DNA of 64,000 nt, taken from Xanthomonas indica. GTDB taxonomy: Bacteria > Pseudomonadota > Gammaproteobacteria > Xanthomonadales > Xanthomonadaceae. Under the pieces are notes generated by a model. That model made no database searches. It saw only the letters and a program-made list of their open reading frames with translations, and was not told the origin of the DNA. The DNA lies in contig NZ_CP131914.1 of NCBI RefSeq assembly GCF_040529045.1, positions 124,001 to 188,000 on the forward strand, in the 5' to 3' direction. Of this stretch, positions 1 to 9,494 are shown piece after piece (the first letter of the stretch is position 1; each line of letters starts with the position of its first letter). Both the position numbers and the translations under genes were made by a program.

Positions 1-661
1 GCGCGCGCAGCGCGCCGGCGCTGGTCCAGGCCTCGATCCGCGCACCGCCCCAGGCCGCCTGGATCAGCCCCATCGGCACTTTGACCGTCTTCTGCAGTTC
101 GCGCGCGAAGTAGAAGCAGGCGGCGGAAAACTCGCGCACCGTCTGCGGCGATGCGGGTTGCCACGCCACCGCAGCCGCGAACGCCTCCTGCGGCGTGACC
201 GCCGCGGCCTTGGGCACGGCGAACAGACGGATGCTCGGCTGCGTGGCCGCGGCCAGTTCGCGGCTCGCATCCAGCGCGCGCCACACCGGCAGCTCCATGT
301 TCGATTGCCCGGAACACAGCCAGACATCGCCCATCAGCACATCGCGCACGACCTGGCGCTCCTGTCCCGCGCGGACCGTCATGTCGTAAGGCCCACCGGC
401 GGCGATGGGCTTGAGCGTGGCACGCCAGCGGCCGTCGGCATCGGCGCGTGCGCTGACAGACTGCCGGGCGAAGGTCAGCGACACCGTGGCACCCGGCGCG
501 GCGTGGCCCCAGACCGGAATCACCCGGTCGCGTTGCAGCACGGCGTGGTCCTGGAACAGCGGATGCAGCAGCGGCGGCGCTGCGTGCTGCGCCATGCAGG
601 GGATCGCGCAACACCCCAAGGCCGCCGCCAGCAGCCGGCCGCTCCACGTCGTCGGCTTCAT
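1..661 (-). CDS. Sialate/acetylxylan O-acetylesterase family protein (partial, N-terminal part)
   Basis: About 220 N-terminal residues are in the window; the rest runs off the left edge. The start ATG overlaps the TGA of the alpha-glucuronidase gene (ATGA), so the two are translationally coupled. A signal peptide ends near AMA-Q at about residue 24. The motif WLCSGQSNMELP near residue 110 carries the serine of SGNH esterases of the sialate 9-O-acetylesterase family (PF03629). In this setting, directly after a GH67 gene, the likely substrate is acetylated (glucurono)xylan oligosaccharides rather than sialic acid; that is inference from context. The catalytic Asp/His block is outside the window. 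Periplasmic location is expected. Confidence 0.85.
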   Translation of the reverse strand, partial: MKPTTWSGRLLAAALGCCAIPCMAQHAAPPLLHPLFQDHAVLQRDRVIPVWGHAAPGATVSLTFARQSVSARADADGRWRATLKPIAAGGPYDMTVRAGQERQVVRDVLMGDVWLCSGQSNMELPVWRALDASRELAAATQPSIRLFAVPKAAAVTPQEAFAAAVAWQPASPQTVREFSAACFYFARELQKTVKVPMGLIQAAWGGARIEAWTSAGALRA

Positions 662-2802
662 CGTCCATCTCCGGGTGCGGAGGGAAATTGCAGGGCCTGG
701 TACCAGCCCAGCGGGTGCGGCGGCGCGGCTTCGCCTGCGGGCAATGGCCGCCCGCTCACCGACTGGAAATACGCCACGCTGGCATCGCGCCACCACTGCG
801 CTTCGCGCAACTGGATGCGCAGGAAGGCCGCCACCTGCGCATGTCGCTCGTCGTCCACCTTGCCGCGCAGGCCGTCCCAGGTGGCCTGCATGGCCTGCAC
901 CTGGCGCACGCCCTGCGTATAGCGCCCGACCAGCTCGTCCCACAATGGCCTTCCGGAGGCCATGCGGTGGTCCCACGGCACGTGGTGGAACCACAGCAGC
1001 AATGGCTCGGGCACCCGCGCCAGGTCGCCATACACGGCCGCCACCTCGGGCGCGTACTGGCCCACCGCATTGCTGCCGCGCGCGGTGCGATCGAAACCGA
1101 TGCCATTGCGGTCGGCACGGTGGTAGTACACCGACGTCCAGTCCGCGCGCGAGCCGCCGTCCACCCAGGGGCCAGGGCCGTAGTGGTGGCCGCGCGCCAT
1201 CAGGTGGTGCAGGCCCAATGGGGTCATGTAGTTCACCGCGGCCTCGCGCGAGCCCATCATCATCCCGACGATGGGCTGCACCACCTCGGACGCCGGCGAG
1301 AACGTCATCGCCGCCCATTCCGCGGCGATGGCGCGGGCGGAGCGGTGCGGATTCCAGGCGAGACGGCCGAACGCATACCAGTTGGCCTGGTCGAAGTGCG
1401 AGCCGCTCCAGGTGCGGTCGTTGCCGATGTTGGCGACGCCGGCGATGCCGGTCAGGGCGTGGCCTTCCAGCGAGCCGTCCACCACGTCCGCCACCGTGGA
1501 ACCCGCGCCGCGGGCGTGGGTGTCGGACTGCAGCACGTCCTCGTACAGCGGCCCCAGGTACACCAGGTGCGTGGCGAAGCCGAGGTACTCCTTGGTGATC
1601 TGCAACTCCAGCATCAGCGGCGTGCGCGGCATGGCGCCGAACAGCGGATGGAAGGGCTCGCGCGGCTGGAAGTCGATGGGGCCGTTCTTGACCTGCACGA
1701 TCACGTTCGGGCGGAAGGCGCCGTCGAGGCCGACGAACTCGGTGTACGCCTGCATGGCGCGATCCACCGGCACGCCGTGGGCGTAGACGAAGGCCCGCCA
1801 CATCACCACGCCGCCGTGCGGCGCCAGCGCATCGGCCAGCAGGTTGGCGCCGTCGGCATGCGAACGGCCGTAGTCCTGCGGGCCGGGCTGCCCTTCCGAA
1901 TTCGCCTTGACCAGGAAGCCGCCGAAATCCGGAATGCGCGCATAGATCTCATCGGCCTTGTCGCGCCACCAGCGCTGCACGGCCGGGTCGCGCGGGTCGG
2001 CGGTCTTCAGCCCACCCAGTTCGATGGGTGCGCTGAAGCGTGCGCTCAGGTACACGCGGATGCCGTAGGGCCGGAACACGTCCGCCAGCGCCGCGGCCTT
2101 GTCGAGGTAGGCCGGCGCCAGGCTCTGCGCGTTGGCGTTGACGTTGTTCAGCACCGTGCCGTTGATGCCGATCGAGGCATTGGCGCGCGCGTAGTCGGTG
2201 TAACGCGGGTCGCGCCACTCCGGCAGGCTCTGCCAGTCCCACAAGGAGCGGCCCGCATAGCCGCGCTCGACATGGCCGTCCAGGTCGTCCCAATGGTCGA
2301 GCACGCGCAACTGGATCCATGGCGACTCGCGCACCTCCAGCGTGTCCAGCAGTGTGCCGGTCTGCAGCAGCCGCAGCAGATGGAACACCCCGTAGAGCAC
2401 GCCGATGTCCCGGCGCGCGGCCACCAGCAGCACCGCATGCCCATCGATGCGAGTGCGCTTGAGCAGGTAGCCCTCCTCGCCCAGCGATGCGATCTCCTCG
2501 CGGAACGGCGCGAGCGCCGGCGACGACTGCGGCGTGCCCAGCACCACCGCGTGATCGCCGGTCGCCGCCGCCTGCAGCGCCGGCGTGCGCCCCAGCAGGC
2601 CGGTGAGGCCACGCACCAGTTCGTCGCGTGCCACGCGCTGCGTGGGCGTCCGCTCCGGCGCCACGACCTCGTCCAGGCGCACGCGCTCGTCCGCCGCGCG
2701 CGCGGCGCCTTGCGAGGGCACGTAACGCATCCACAGCGCCGCACCATCTTCCGCGCGCACGCTGCTCGCACAGGCCATCAGCCCCATGGCGACGCACGCC
2801 AT
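658..2802 (-). CDS. agu67A: Alpha-glucuronidase, glycoside hydrolase family 67
   Basis: The 714-residue product has the usual length for GH67 and removes 4-O-methyl-glucuronic acid from the reducing-end-distal xylose of xylo-oligosaccharides. Family motifs are visible: NSEGQPGP (acid Glu), KNGPIDFQ (Asp) and ELQITKEYLG (Glu), matching the catalytic Glu/Asp/Glu known for Cellvibrio GlcA67A. A hydrophobic N terminus ending VRAED suggests export to the periplasm; the segment MACVAMGLMAC could also be a lipoprotein signal. The chosen ATG gives that signal directly; the open frame continues upstream without a better start. It is divergent from the LacI gene at 2914 and heads a two-gene unit with the O-acetylesterase. 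The open frame also runs on antisense to the LacI gene, which is not real coding. Confidence 0.93.
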   Translation of the reverse strand: MACVAMGLMACASSVRAEDGAALWMRYVPSQGAARAADERVRLDEVVAPERTPTQRVARDELVRGLTGLLGRTPALQAAATGDHAVVLGTPQSSPALAPFREEIASLGEEGYLLKRTRIDGHAVLLVAARRDIGVLYGVFHLLRLLQTGTLLDTLEVRESPWIQLRVLDHWDDLDGHVERGYAGRSLWDWQSLPEWRDPRYTDYARANASIGINGTVLNNVNANAQSLAPAYLDKAAALADVFRPYGIRVYLSARFSAPIELGGLKTADPRDPAVQRWWRDKADEIYARIPDFGGFLVKANSEGQPGPQDYGRSHADGANLLADALAPHGGVVMWRAFVYAHGVPVDRAMQAYTEFVGLDGAFRPNVIVQVKNGPIDFQPREPFHPLFGAMPRTPLMLELQITKEYLGFATHLVYLGPLYEDVLQSDTHARGAGSTVADVVDGSLEGHALTGIAGVANIGNDRTWSGSHFDQANWYAFGRLAWNPHRSARAIAAEWAAMTFSPASEVVQPIVGMMMGSREAAVNYMTPLGLHHLMARGHHYGPGPWVDGGSRADWTSVYYHRADRNGIGFDRTARGSNAVGQYAPEVAAVYGDLARVPEPLLLWFHHVPWDHRMASGRPLWDELVGRYTQGVRQVQAMQATWDGLRGKVDDERHAQVAAFLRIQLREAQWWRDASVAYFQSVSGRPLPAGEAAPPHPLGWYQALQFPSAPGDGR

Positions 2803-2913
2803 CCAGTGACACCGAATGACATGCGTACGGCGCCCAAGCACCGCCAGCAAACCTTGTAAGCTGACGGCGTGCCCGCGGCGCGGCAGCGTCAAGAAGAGCA
2901 AAGGGAACGCGTT

Positions 2914-3972
2914 TTGGACAAGCCGAAGAAAGCGGTCCGCCGCAAGACCAGCGGGGTGACGATCGACGAGGTCGCCGCCCTGGCCGGGGTCTCGCCGATG
3001 ACCGTCTCGCGCGCGATCAACCAGGGCAAGGTGCGCGATGCCACCCGCGAGCGCGTGCTGCGCGCGGTGCGCGAACTGGGCTATACGCCCAACCTGGCCG
3101 CCAGTTCGCTGGCCGCCGCGCAGCACACGCGCATCGCCCTGATCTACACCAACCCCAGCGGCGCCTACCTGCGCGAGCTGCTGGTCGGCTTGCTGCGCGT
3201 CGCGTCCAACGCCGCCATCCAGTTGGTCATCCACTACTGGGAAGACCTCGACCCCGACGCCGAGCGCAAGGCTGCGCGTGCCCTGGGCGGGCGCGTGGAT
3301 GGCGTCATCCTGCCGCCGCCGTTGTGCGAGTCGCAGGCGGCGGTGACCGAACTGGTCAAGGCCGGCATCCCGGTGGTCGCGATCGCCGCGGGGCGGCTCA
3401 GCGACGCGATCTCCTGCGTGCGCATCGACGACTTCCATGCGGGCAAGGAGATGGCCGAGCACCTGATCCGGCAGGGCCACCGGCGCATCGGCTTCATCCG
3501 CGGCCGCCAGGACCTCAGCGCCAGCGCGCGGCGCTACGAAGGCTTCGTTACCGCGCTGCAGGAGGCCGGGCTGAAGGTCGCACCCGGCCTGGTCCAGCAG
3601 GGGGACTACACCTATCGCTCGGGCCTGGCCGCCGCCGAGAAGCTGCTGTCGCAGCGGCGGCCGCCGACCGCGATCTTCGCCAGCAACGACGACATGGGCG
3701 CGGCGGCGATCTCGGTCGCGCACCGGCGCGGCCTGGAAGTGCCGCGCGACCTGTCGGTGGTGGGCTTCGACGACACCTCGGCCGCCACCACCGTCTGGCC
3801 GGAACTCACCACCATCCATCAACCGATCGCCTCGATGGCCGATGCCGCCATCGACATCCTGCTGCGCAGCATCCGCCGCAAGCGCGACGACGCACGCGTG
3901 TCCAGCGACCACGTGGTCCCGCACCGGCTGGTGATGCGCGGTTCGGTCGCCAGCCCGCCCAAGGGGCGCTAG
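2914..3972 (+). CDS. LacI-family transcriptional regulator of the xylan locus
   Basis: This is a 352-residue LacI/GalR repressor. The helix-turn-helix is VTIDEVAALAGVSPMTVSRA, followed by a periplasmic-binding-like sensor domain with the typical ending DDTSAATTVWPELTTIHQP. A TTG start at 2914 is preferred over GTG at 2869: AAAGGGAACGCG stands about 9 bases before the TTG, and the paralogue at 16366 has the same arrangement. The 15 extra residues of the GTG version look like untranslated leader. It is divergent from agu67A (112 bp between starts) and convergent with the GH3 gene, whose stop is only 15 bp away. It is a probable XylR-type regulator binding the boxes at 9458 and 16280; which of the two paralogues binds which box is unknown. 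Confidence 0.88.
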   Translation: MDKPKKAVRRKTSGVTIDEVAALAGVSPMTVSRAINQGKVRDATRERVLRAVRELGYTPNLAASSLAAAQHTRIALIYTNPSGAYLRELLVGLLRVASNAAIQLVIHYWEDLDPDAERKAARALGGRVDGVILPPPLCESQAAVTELVKAGIPVVAIAAGRLSDAISCVRIDDFHAGKEMAEHLIRQGHRRIGFIRGRQDLSASARRYEGFVTALQEAGLKVAPGLVQQGDYTYRSGLAAAEKLLSQRRPPTAIFASNDDMGAAAISVAHRRGLEVPRDLSVVGFDDTSAATTVWPELTTIHQPIASMADAAIDILLRSIRRKRDDARVSSDHVVPHRLVMRGSVASPPKGR

Positions 3973-3986
3973 CGCAGGACGCAGGT

Positions 3987-6539
3987 TCACGCGCTCGGGC
4001 ATGCGACGGTGGTCTCCGCTTCGTTCAACGCAGCGAGCGCGACCCGCGACACCGAGAGCGTCATCGTGCCCGCCGTGGTCAACGCCCAGGGGCGGTCCAG
4101 CTTGCTCAGATCCGCGCCGGCCGCCGCCAGGCACTTGAGCGGCACGCCCACGCGCGTCCACTGGCCCACCGGCAGCGCCGCCAGCGCCGGCCCGATCGCC
4201 ACCCGCGCGGTGCAGCCGCTGCCGCAGCCGACCGCCAGCCACGCCTCGCCCTGCGGGGCGGCGTCCACCCGCAGCGTGGTCACCAGCATCAGGTCGCCGT
4301 TGCTCTCGCGCTGCAGATCCAGCGGCGTATGCGACTGCAGCGCGACCACCGCCTCGCGCTTGCCCGACCAGGCGAGGCGGCGGCCATCTTCCTGCGCCAG
4401 GTGGTCCACGCCGGTGACCTTGAGCAGTGCGCCATCGAGCGATTCCGGCACGCGGGTGACGGTCACGCCCTGTCCGGTGCTGCCTTCCAGGCGCAAGGCC
4501 ATGCCCGGGCCGGCCGCGCCGCGGGCGAAGAACACCCCGGCCGCGCCTTCGTTGCCGGTGAGGCCGGAGACCTCCGAGAGCTTGGCCAGATTGCCGTTGT
4601 CGGCGTAGCGCAGGCCGTAGCCGAAGGCGAACAGCGGGTCGTAGCCCTGCTGCCCCACGTTGTTGGCGTATTGCGTGGCCGTGCGCGGCCAACTGAAGCT
4701 CAGCTTGCCCTTGAAGTCGTGCTGCACGCCGCCGTTCGGGCTGCGCAACAGCACGTCGGCGATACCGGCGCCTTCCGAGCCCGGCAGCCACGCCGCCACG
4801 AAGGCATCGGCGGCATTGAGTTCGCGGTTGACCCACAGCGGGCGTCCGCTGAGGAACACTGCGACCACGGGAATGCCGTCGGCCTTGAGCCGCTTGATCA
4901 ACGCCAGGTCGGTGTCGTCGCCCGGCTTGTAGGCCAGGGTCGGCCGATCGCCCTGGAACTCCGCATACGGGTTCTCCCCGAACACCACCACGGCCACGTC
5001 CGGCTTGGTGGTGTACGTGCCGTCGACCGCCAGCACGGCCTCGCCGCCGGCGGCCTTGGCCTGCTGCGCGAAGCCCTCGTAGATGGTGTCCGCGTTCGGG
5101 AAGTCCTTGCGGGTGGTGCCGGTGCCCTGCCAGTTCAGCGTCCAGCCGCCGGCTTGCTTGCCGACGTCGTTGGCGCCGTCGCCGGCCACCAGGATGCGCT
5201 GCTTCGGCGACAGCGGCAGCACGCCGCCCTGGTTCTTCAGCAGCACCAGCGACTCGCGCACCGCCTGCCGCGCCACTGCGCGATGCGCCGGCGCACCGAT
5301 CAGCGCGAACTGGCCGCCGACCGCGCGCGCCGACGGCTTGCCCGCCTCAAACAGGCCCAGCCGCATCTTGACCCGCAGGATCCGCCGCACCGCATCGTCC
5401 AGGCGTTGCGGGGAGATGGTGCCGTTCCTGGCCGCCGCCAGCGTAGTGGTGTAGAAGCCCTTCCAACTGTCCGAGGCCATCGCCATGTCCAGGCCGGCAT
5501 TGATGGTGGCGGGGCAGTCGGTGGGCGTGCAGCCCTTGACCTGTCCGTGGCCGTTCCAGTCGCCGACCACGAAACCACCGAAGTGCATGCGCCCCTTCAG
5601 CGCATCGGTCAGATAGGCCTTGTGGCCGTGCATCTTTTCGCCGTTGACGCTGTTGAACGAGGCCATCGCGGTCTGCGCGCCCGCGGCGATGGCCGGCGGA
5701 TAGCCGGCGGCATGGATGCGCACCAGCTCGGCTTCGCCGATTTTGGTGTCGCCCTGGTCCCTGCCGTCGGTGGTGCCGCCATCGCCCAGGAAGTGCTTGA
5801 CCGAGGCGATCACATGGCGGCCATCGAGGAACGCCGGCGTCCCCACCTTGCCCTGCAGCCCCTCGACCATCGCCCCGGCGTAGCTGGCCACCACCTCGGG
5901 CGACTCCGAATAGCCCTCGTAGGTCCGCCCCCAGCGGTCGTCCTGCGGCACCGCCACGGTCGGCGCGAAGGTCCACTCCATGCCGGTGGCACGGGTTTCC
6001 AGCGCGGTGATTTCGCCGATCCGGCGCAGCAGCGCCGGGTTGCGGGTCGCGCCCAGGCCGATGTTGTGCGGGAACAGCGTCGCGCCGACGATGTTGCTCT
6101 GCCCGTGCACAGCATCGATGCCGAACAGCACCGGAATCGCCTTGCCGCCCTGCGACGTGTCCATCGACGCCGCATAGAACGCATCGGCCAGCGCCAGCCA
6201 TTCGGCCGGCGCGGCATCGTAGCGGCCGCCAGGATCGGAGTTGCCGCCGGCCAGGATCGATCCCAATCGATATGTGCGTACGTCCTCCGGGGTGAGGCTG
6301 CCGATATCGCCCTGCACCAGTTGGCCAACCTTTTCCTCCACCGTCATGGTGGCGATCAGGTCGGTGAGGCGCTGTTCCAGCGCGGGATCCTCGGGCAGCG
6401 GCCAGCGCACGCTGGGCCAAGGGCTGGCGTCCGCGCGGGCGGGCGCCGCGGCCTGGACGTCGCCCTTGCACACGGCAAGCGCGAGCAGGAGTGCGGCCAG
6501 CAGAGCGCCGGTATGGCGTGCGGAATGGGTGTCGGTCAC
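3987..6539 (-). CDS. Glycoside hydrolase family 3, exo-1,4-beta-glucosidase/xylosidase type, secreted
   Basis: The 850-residue protein carries a signal peptide (hydrophobic stretch LLAALLLALAVCKG). The GH3 N-terminal barrel shows TVEEKVGQLVQGD near the start, KHFLGDGGTTDGRDQG, and the nucleophile motif GFVVGDWNG. The GH3 C-terminal domain includes VLPLSPKQRILVAGDGAND. A further roughly 170 C-terminal residues form an extra domain like that of ExoP/CelD-type glucan glucohydrolases. The GTG start is supported by AAGGAG 7 bases upstream. It is last in the xylB-xylA-GH3 unit, 22 bp after xylA. Operon position points to xylo-oligosaccharides as substrate, but the subfamily includes exo-beta-glucosidases, so specificity is left open. 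Location is periplasm or outer membrane. Confidence 0.9.
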   Translation of the reverse strand: MTDTHSARHTGALLAALLLALAVCKGDVQAAAPARADASPWPSVRWPLPEDPALEQRLTDLIATMTVEEKVGQLVQGDIGSLTPEDVRTYRLGSILAGGNSDPGGRYDAAPAEWLALADAFYAASMDTSQGGKAIPVLFGIDAVHGQSNIVGATLFPHNIGLGATRNPALLRRIGEITALETRATGMEWTFAPTVAVPQDDRWGRTYEGYSESPEVVASYAGAMVEGLQGKVGTPAFLDGRHVIASVKHFLGDGGTTDGRDQGDTKIGEAELVRIHAAGYPPAIAAGAQTAMASFNSVNGEKMHGHKAYLTDALKGRMHFGGFVVGDWNGHGQVKGCTPTDCPATINAGLDMAMASDSWKGFYTTTLAAARNGTISPQRLDDAVRRILRVKMRLGLFEAGKPSARAVGGQFALIGAPAHRAVARQAVRESLVLLKNQGGVLPLSPKQRILVAGDGANDVGKQAGGWTLNWQGTGTTRKDFPNADTIYEGFAQQAKAAGGEAVLAVDGTYTTKPDVAVVVFGENPYAEFQGDRPTLAYKPGDDTDLALIKRLKADGIPVVAVFLSGRPLWVNRELNAADAFVAAWLPGSEGAGIADVLLRSPNGGVQHDFKGKLSFSWPRTATQYANNVGQQGYDPLFAFGYGLRYADNGNLAKLSEVSGLTGNEGAAGVFFARGAAGPGMALRLEGSTGQGVTVTRVPESLDGALLKVTGVDHLAQEDGRRLAWSGKREAVVALQSHTPLDLQRESNGDLMLVTTLRVDAAPQGEAWLAVGCGSGCTARVAIGPALAALPVGQWTRVGVPLKCLAAAGADLSKLDRPWALTTAGTMTLSVSRVALAALNEAETTVACPSA

Positions 6540-6561
6540 GGTGCTCTCCTTGCCGCCGCGC

Positions 6562-7896
6562 TCAGCGCAGCAGGTACTGGTTGATCAGGTTCTCGTAGCG
6601 CTCCTGGCGGCCGCTGATCTGCCGCGGCTCGCCGCCCTTCGCGCCCAATGCCGCCAACTCGGCGAGGCCGAGCGCGCCACGCGCGAACTGCTCGCCGGCG
6701 CCAATGTCGAAGCTGGCATAGCGCTCCTGGCGCCACTGTTCCCAGGGCGAGTCGTTGAGCAGCGCATGGGCCACTTCCAGCCCGCGGGCGAAGGCGTCCA
6801 TGCCGCCGATGTGGGCAACGAACAGATCCTCCAGGTCGGTGGATTCGCGACGCACCTTGGCGTCGAAGTTCAGGCCGCCCTCCAGCCCGCCCTGGCGCAG
6901 CACCACCAGCATGGCGCCGACGGTGTCGTACAGGTCGGTGGGGAACTGGTCGGTATCCCAGCCGTTCTGCGCGTTGCCGCGGTTGGCGTCGATGCTGCCG
7001 AGCAGGCCATGGTCGGCCGCGACCTGCAGGTCGTGTTCGAAGGTGTGTCCGGAGAGCGTGGCGTGGTTGGCCTCGATGTTGAGCTTGAAATCCTTGTCCA
7101 GGCCGTGCGCCTTCAGGAAGCCCGCCACCGTCGCGCTGTCGAAGTCGTACTGGTGCTTCATCGGCTCCATCGGCTTGGGCTCGATCAGGAAGTTGCCCTT
7201 CAGGCCGATGCTGCGGCCGTAGTCGCGCGCCATGGTGAGGAAGCGCGCGAAGTGCTCGAGTTCGCGCTTCATCTGCGTGTTGACCAGCGAGGCGTAGCCT
7301 TCGCGGCCGCCCCAGAACACGTAATGCTCGCCGCCCAGCTCCACCGTCGCCTCCAGCGCCGCCTTGACCTGCACGGCAGCGCGCGCCACCACGGCGAAAT
7401 CGGGATTGGTCGCGGCACCGTTCATGTAGCGCGGATGCGAGAACAGATTGGCCGTGCCCCACAGCAGCTTCATCCCGGTCGCGTCCTGGCGCGCCTTGGC
7501 CAGGCCGACCATGTGCTTGAGGTTCTTTTCGTACTGCCCGGCATCGTCGGCATCCGGCGCCAGGTCGACGTCGTGGAAGCACCAGTACGGCACGCCGAGC
7601 TTGGTGAAGAACTCGAACGCCGCATCCACTTTGGCCTCGGCGCTGGCCATCGGCGCGCCGACCTCCCAGGGGAAGTGGCGCGTACCCGGGCCGAACGGAT
7701 CCTGCCCGGCGTTGCAGAAGGTGTGCCAGTAGCAGACCGCGAAGCGCAGATGTTCCTGCATGGTCTTGCCGCCGACGACCTTGTTGGCGTCATAGACCTT
7801 GAAGGCCAATGGATTGTCCGAGCCGCGGCCTTCGAAGGGGATGCGACCGATGCCGGGGAAGTATTCCTTGGCGCCGATGAAGGGTTGGGTGTGCAT
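6562..7896 (-). CDS. xylA: Xylose isomerase
   Basis: XylA converts D-xylose to D-xylulose in the cytoplasm. At 444 residues it has the class II length. Visible motifs are CFHDVDL (residues 106-112, catalytic His108 and Asp111), VFWGGREGY (193-201), the metal-ligand run EPKPMEP, and [19 protein letters not shown] tetramer with two divalent metals per subunit is expected from the family. It sits 43 bp downstream of xylB and 22 bp upstream of the GH3 gene, all leftward, so the three are probably co-transcribed. The ATG has AGGA about 10 bases upstream. Confidence 0.97.
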   Translation of the reverse strand: MHTQPFIGAKEYFPGIGRIPFEGRGSDNPLAFKVYDANKVVGGKTMQEHLRFAVCYWHTFCNAGQDPFGPGTRHFPWEVGAPMASAEAKVDAAFEFFTKLGVPYWCFHDVDLAPDADDAGQYEKNLKHMVGLAKARQDATGMKLLWGTANLFSHPRYMNGAATNPDFAVVARAAVQVKAALEATVELGGEHYVFWGGREGYASLVNTQMKRELEHFARFLTMARDYGRSIGLKGNFLIEPKPMEPMKHQYDFDSATVAGFLKAHGLDKDFKLNIEANHATLSGHTFEHDLQVAADHGLLGSIDANRGNAQNGWDTDQFPTDLYDTVGAMLVVLRQGGLEGGLNFDAKVRRESTDLEDLFVAHIGGMDAFARGLEVAHALLNDSPWEQWRQERYASFDIGAGEQFARGALGLAELAALGAKGGEPRQISGRQERYENLINQYLLR

Positions 7897-7939
7897 GGTG
7901 CGTGGTCCTGTCGTGGTGGGAGGGGGGCGAAACGGAGGA

Positions 7940-9442
7940 TCAGCCGCGCAACAGCGGCGTCAGGGCGTCGAGATGACGCAGGAAACGCGCATAGGCCGCG
8001 GCATAGGCCTGGGTGCGCGCCGGATCCGGGCGGGCCGACAGCTGCGGATCCACCGCCACGTGCCGCTGCGCGATGTCGGCGATGGAGGCGGCATCGCCGC
8101 GTGCCAGGCCCACGGCCCACAGCGCCTGCAAGGCCGCACCGAAGGCCGCGCCTTCCGGCTGCGTGGGCACGTCCACCGGCAGGCCGAACACATCGGCCAC
8201 CAGTTGCCGCCACGCGCCGCTGTTGCTGCCGCCGCCGGTCAGCACGATGCGCTCGAAGTGCATGCCGGCACGCACGAAGGCGTCGAAGCCGTACTTCAGG
8301 CTGTACGTCGCCCCTTCCATCGCCGCGCGATAGAGATGGGCCGGGGTCATGTTGGCGGTGTCCAGGCCCGCCAGCACGCCCTTGCCCAGCGGCAGGTCCG
8401 GCGTGCGCTCGCCATTGAGGAACGGCAGCATCACCAGTCCGTCGGCACCGGGCGCGGTGGCGTGCAGGTGCGCATCGCCGTCACGAGTGCTGAAACCGAA
8501 GGCGGCGGCGACCTGCTCGGTCGCCACGGTGCAGTTCATCGTGCAGATCAGCGGCAGCCAGCCGCCGGTGGAGGAACAGAACGCGGCCCACGCGCCGTCC
8601 GGGTCGACCACCGGCGTGTCGGAATAGGCGAACAGGGTGCCCGAGGTGCCCAGACTCATCGCCAGGCGACCGGGCACGACGCAGCCGGTGCCGATGGCCG
8701 CCATCATGTTGTCGCCGCCGCCGACGGCGACCTTCAGCGTCGCCGGTACGCCAAGCAGGCTGGCCGCGGCCGGGTCGATGTCGAACAGGGCATCGGGTGC
8801 GGCCAGGCGCGGCAGGCACTCCGCCAGATCGCGCTGCGGATCGGTGGCGCGCAGCAGCTCGGTCGACCAAGTGCGCGTGCGCACGTCCAGCCAGCCCGTG
8901 CCCGACGCGTCGCCGTATTCGCAGAAGCGCTGGCCGGTCAGCACGAAGTTGAGGTAATCGTGCGGCAGCAGAATGGTGGCGAGGCGCGCATAGGCCTCGG
9001 GCCGGTGGGTCTTGGTCCACGGCAGCTTGGACGCGGTGTAGCCGGTGAGGATCGGATTGCCCGCCAGTGCGATGGTGCGCGCCGTGCCGCCGACCGCGTT
9101 CATGATCTGCACGCACTCGGCCGAGGTGCTGGTGTCGCACCACAGCTTGGCCGGTGCCAGCACCTCGCCTGCCGCATCGACCGGAACGAAGCCGTGCTGC
9201 TGGCCCGAGACCGCCAGCGCGCCGAGGCGCGACCGCAGCGAAGGATCGATCGCCCGGAAGCAGGCCTGCATGGCCGCCACCCAGTCCGCCGGCCGCTGTT
9301 CACGGCTGCCATCGGCGGCGGCATGCAGATCCAGCGGCGCACTGCTGCTGGCCACGACGCTGCGCCCGACCGGGTCGTAGACCACGACCTTCAGGCTCTG
9401 CGTCCCCGCATCGATTCCAGCCACCAATCCCCTATCTTCCAC
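7940..9442 (-). CDS. xylB: Xylulokinase (FGGY family)
   Basis: XylB phosphorylates D-xylulose to xylulose 5-phosphate for the pentose phosphate pathway. The 500 residues have the FGGY actin-like fold. The N-terminal phosphate motif is [16 protein letters not shown] (residues 9-24), the substrate loop region SGQQHGFV lies near residue 84, and the C-terminal ATP-site motif is [17 protein letters not shown] start is used, 16 bp downstream of the palindromic box at 9458-9471, which would therefore sit on the promoter or leader. It is first gene of xylB-xylA-GH3. The neighbouring halogenase-like gene ends 52 bp upstream on the same strand, so read-through from the receptor operon is also possible. 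Confidence 0.96.
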   Translation of the reverse strand: MEDRGLVAGIDAGTQSLKVVVYDPVGRSVVASSSAPLDLHAAADGSREQRPADWVAAMQACFRAIDPSLRSRLGALAVSGQQHGFVPVDAAGEVLAPAKLWCDTSTSAECVQIMNAVGGTARTIALAGNPILTGYTASKLPWTKTHRPEAYARLATILLPHDYLNFVLTGQRFCEYGDASGTGWLDVRTRTWSTELLRATDPQRDLAECLPRLAAPDALFDIDPAAASLLGVPATLKVAVGGGDNMMAAIGTGCVVPGRLAMSLGTSGTLFAYSDTPVVDPDGAWAAFCSSTGGWLPLICTMNCTVATEQVAAAFGFSTRDGDAHLHATAPGADGLVMLPFLNGERTPDLPLGKGVLAGLDTANMTPAHLYRAAMEGATYSLKYGFDAFVRAGMHFERIVLTGGGSNSGAWRQLVADVFGLPVDVPTQPEGAAFGAALQALWAVGLARGDAASIADIAQRHVAVDPQLSARPDPARTQAYAAAYARFLRHLDALTPLLRG

Positions 9443-9457
9443 GTCGTCTCACCTTCT

Positions 9458-9471
9458 AGTTAGCGCTATCA
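9458..9471 (-). promoter_or_regulatory. xyl-box-like LacI operator before xylB
   Basis: The minus strand reads TGATAGCGCTAACT, a near-perfect palindrome around AGCGCT. It resembles the xyl box TGGTAGCGCTAACA described for xylan-induced genes of Xanthomonas campestris (from memory) and the perfect palindrome at 16280-16293. It lies in the 52-bp gap between the halogenase-like gene and xylB. Confidence 0.7.
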
Positions 9472-9494
9472 TTTTTGAGCGACAGCATGGGCTG

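Noticed and set aside
2803-4836. N-terminal extension of the alpha-glucuronidase frame through the lacI gene
   Set aside because: The extension is antisense to a well-supported LacI coding sequence; the signal peptide marks the true start near 2802.
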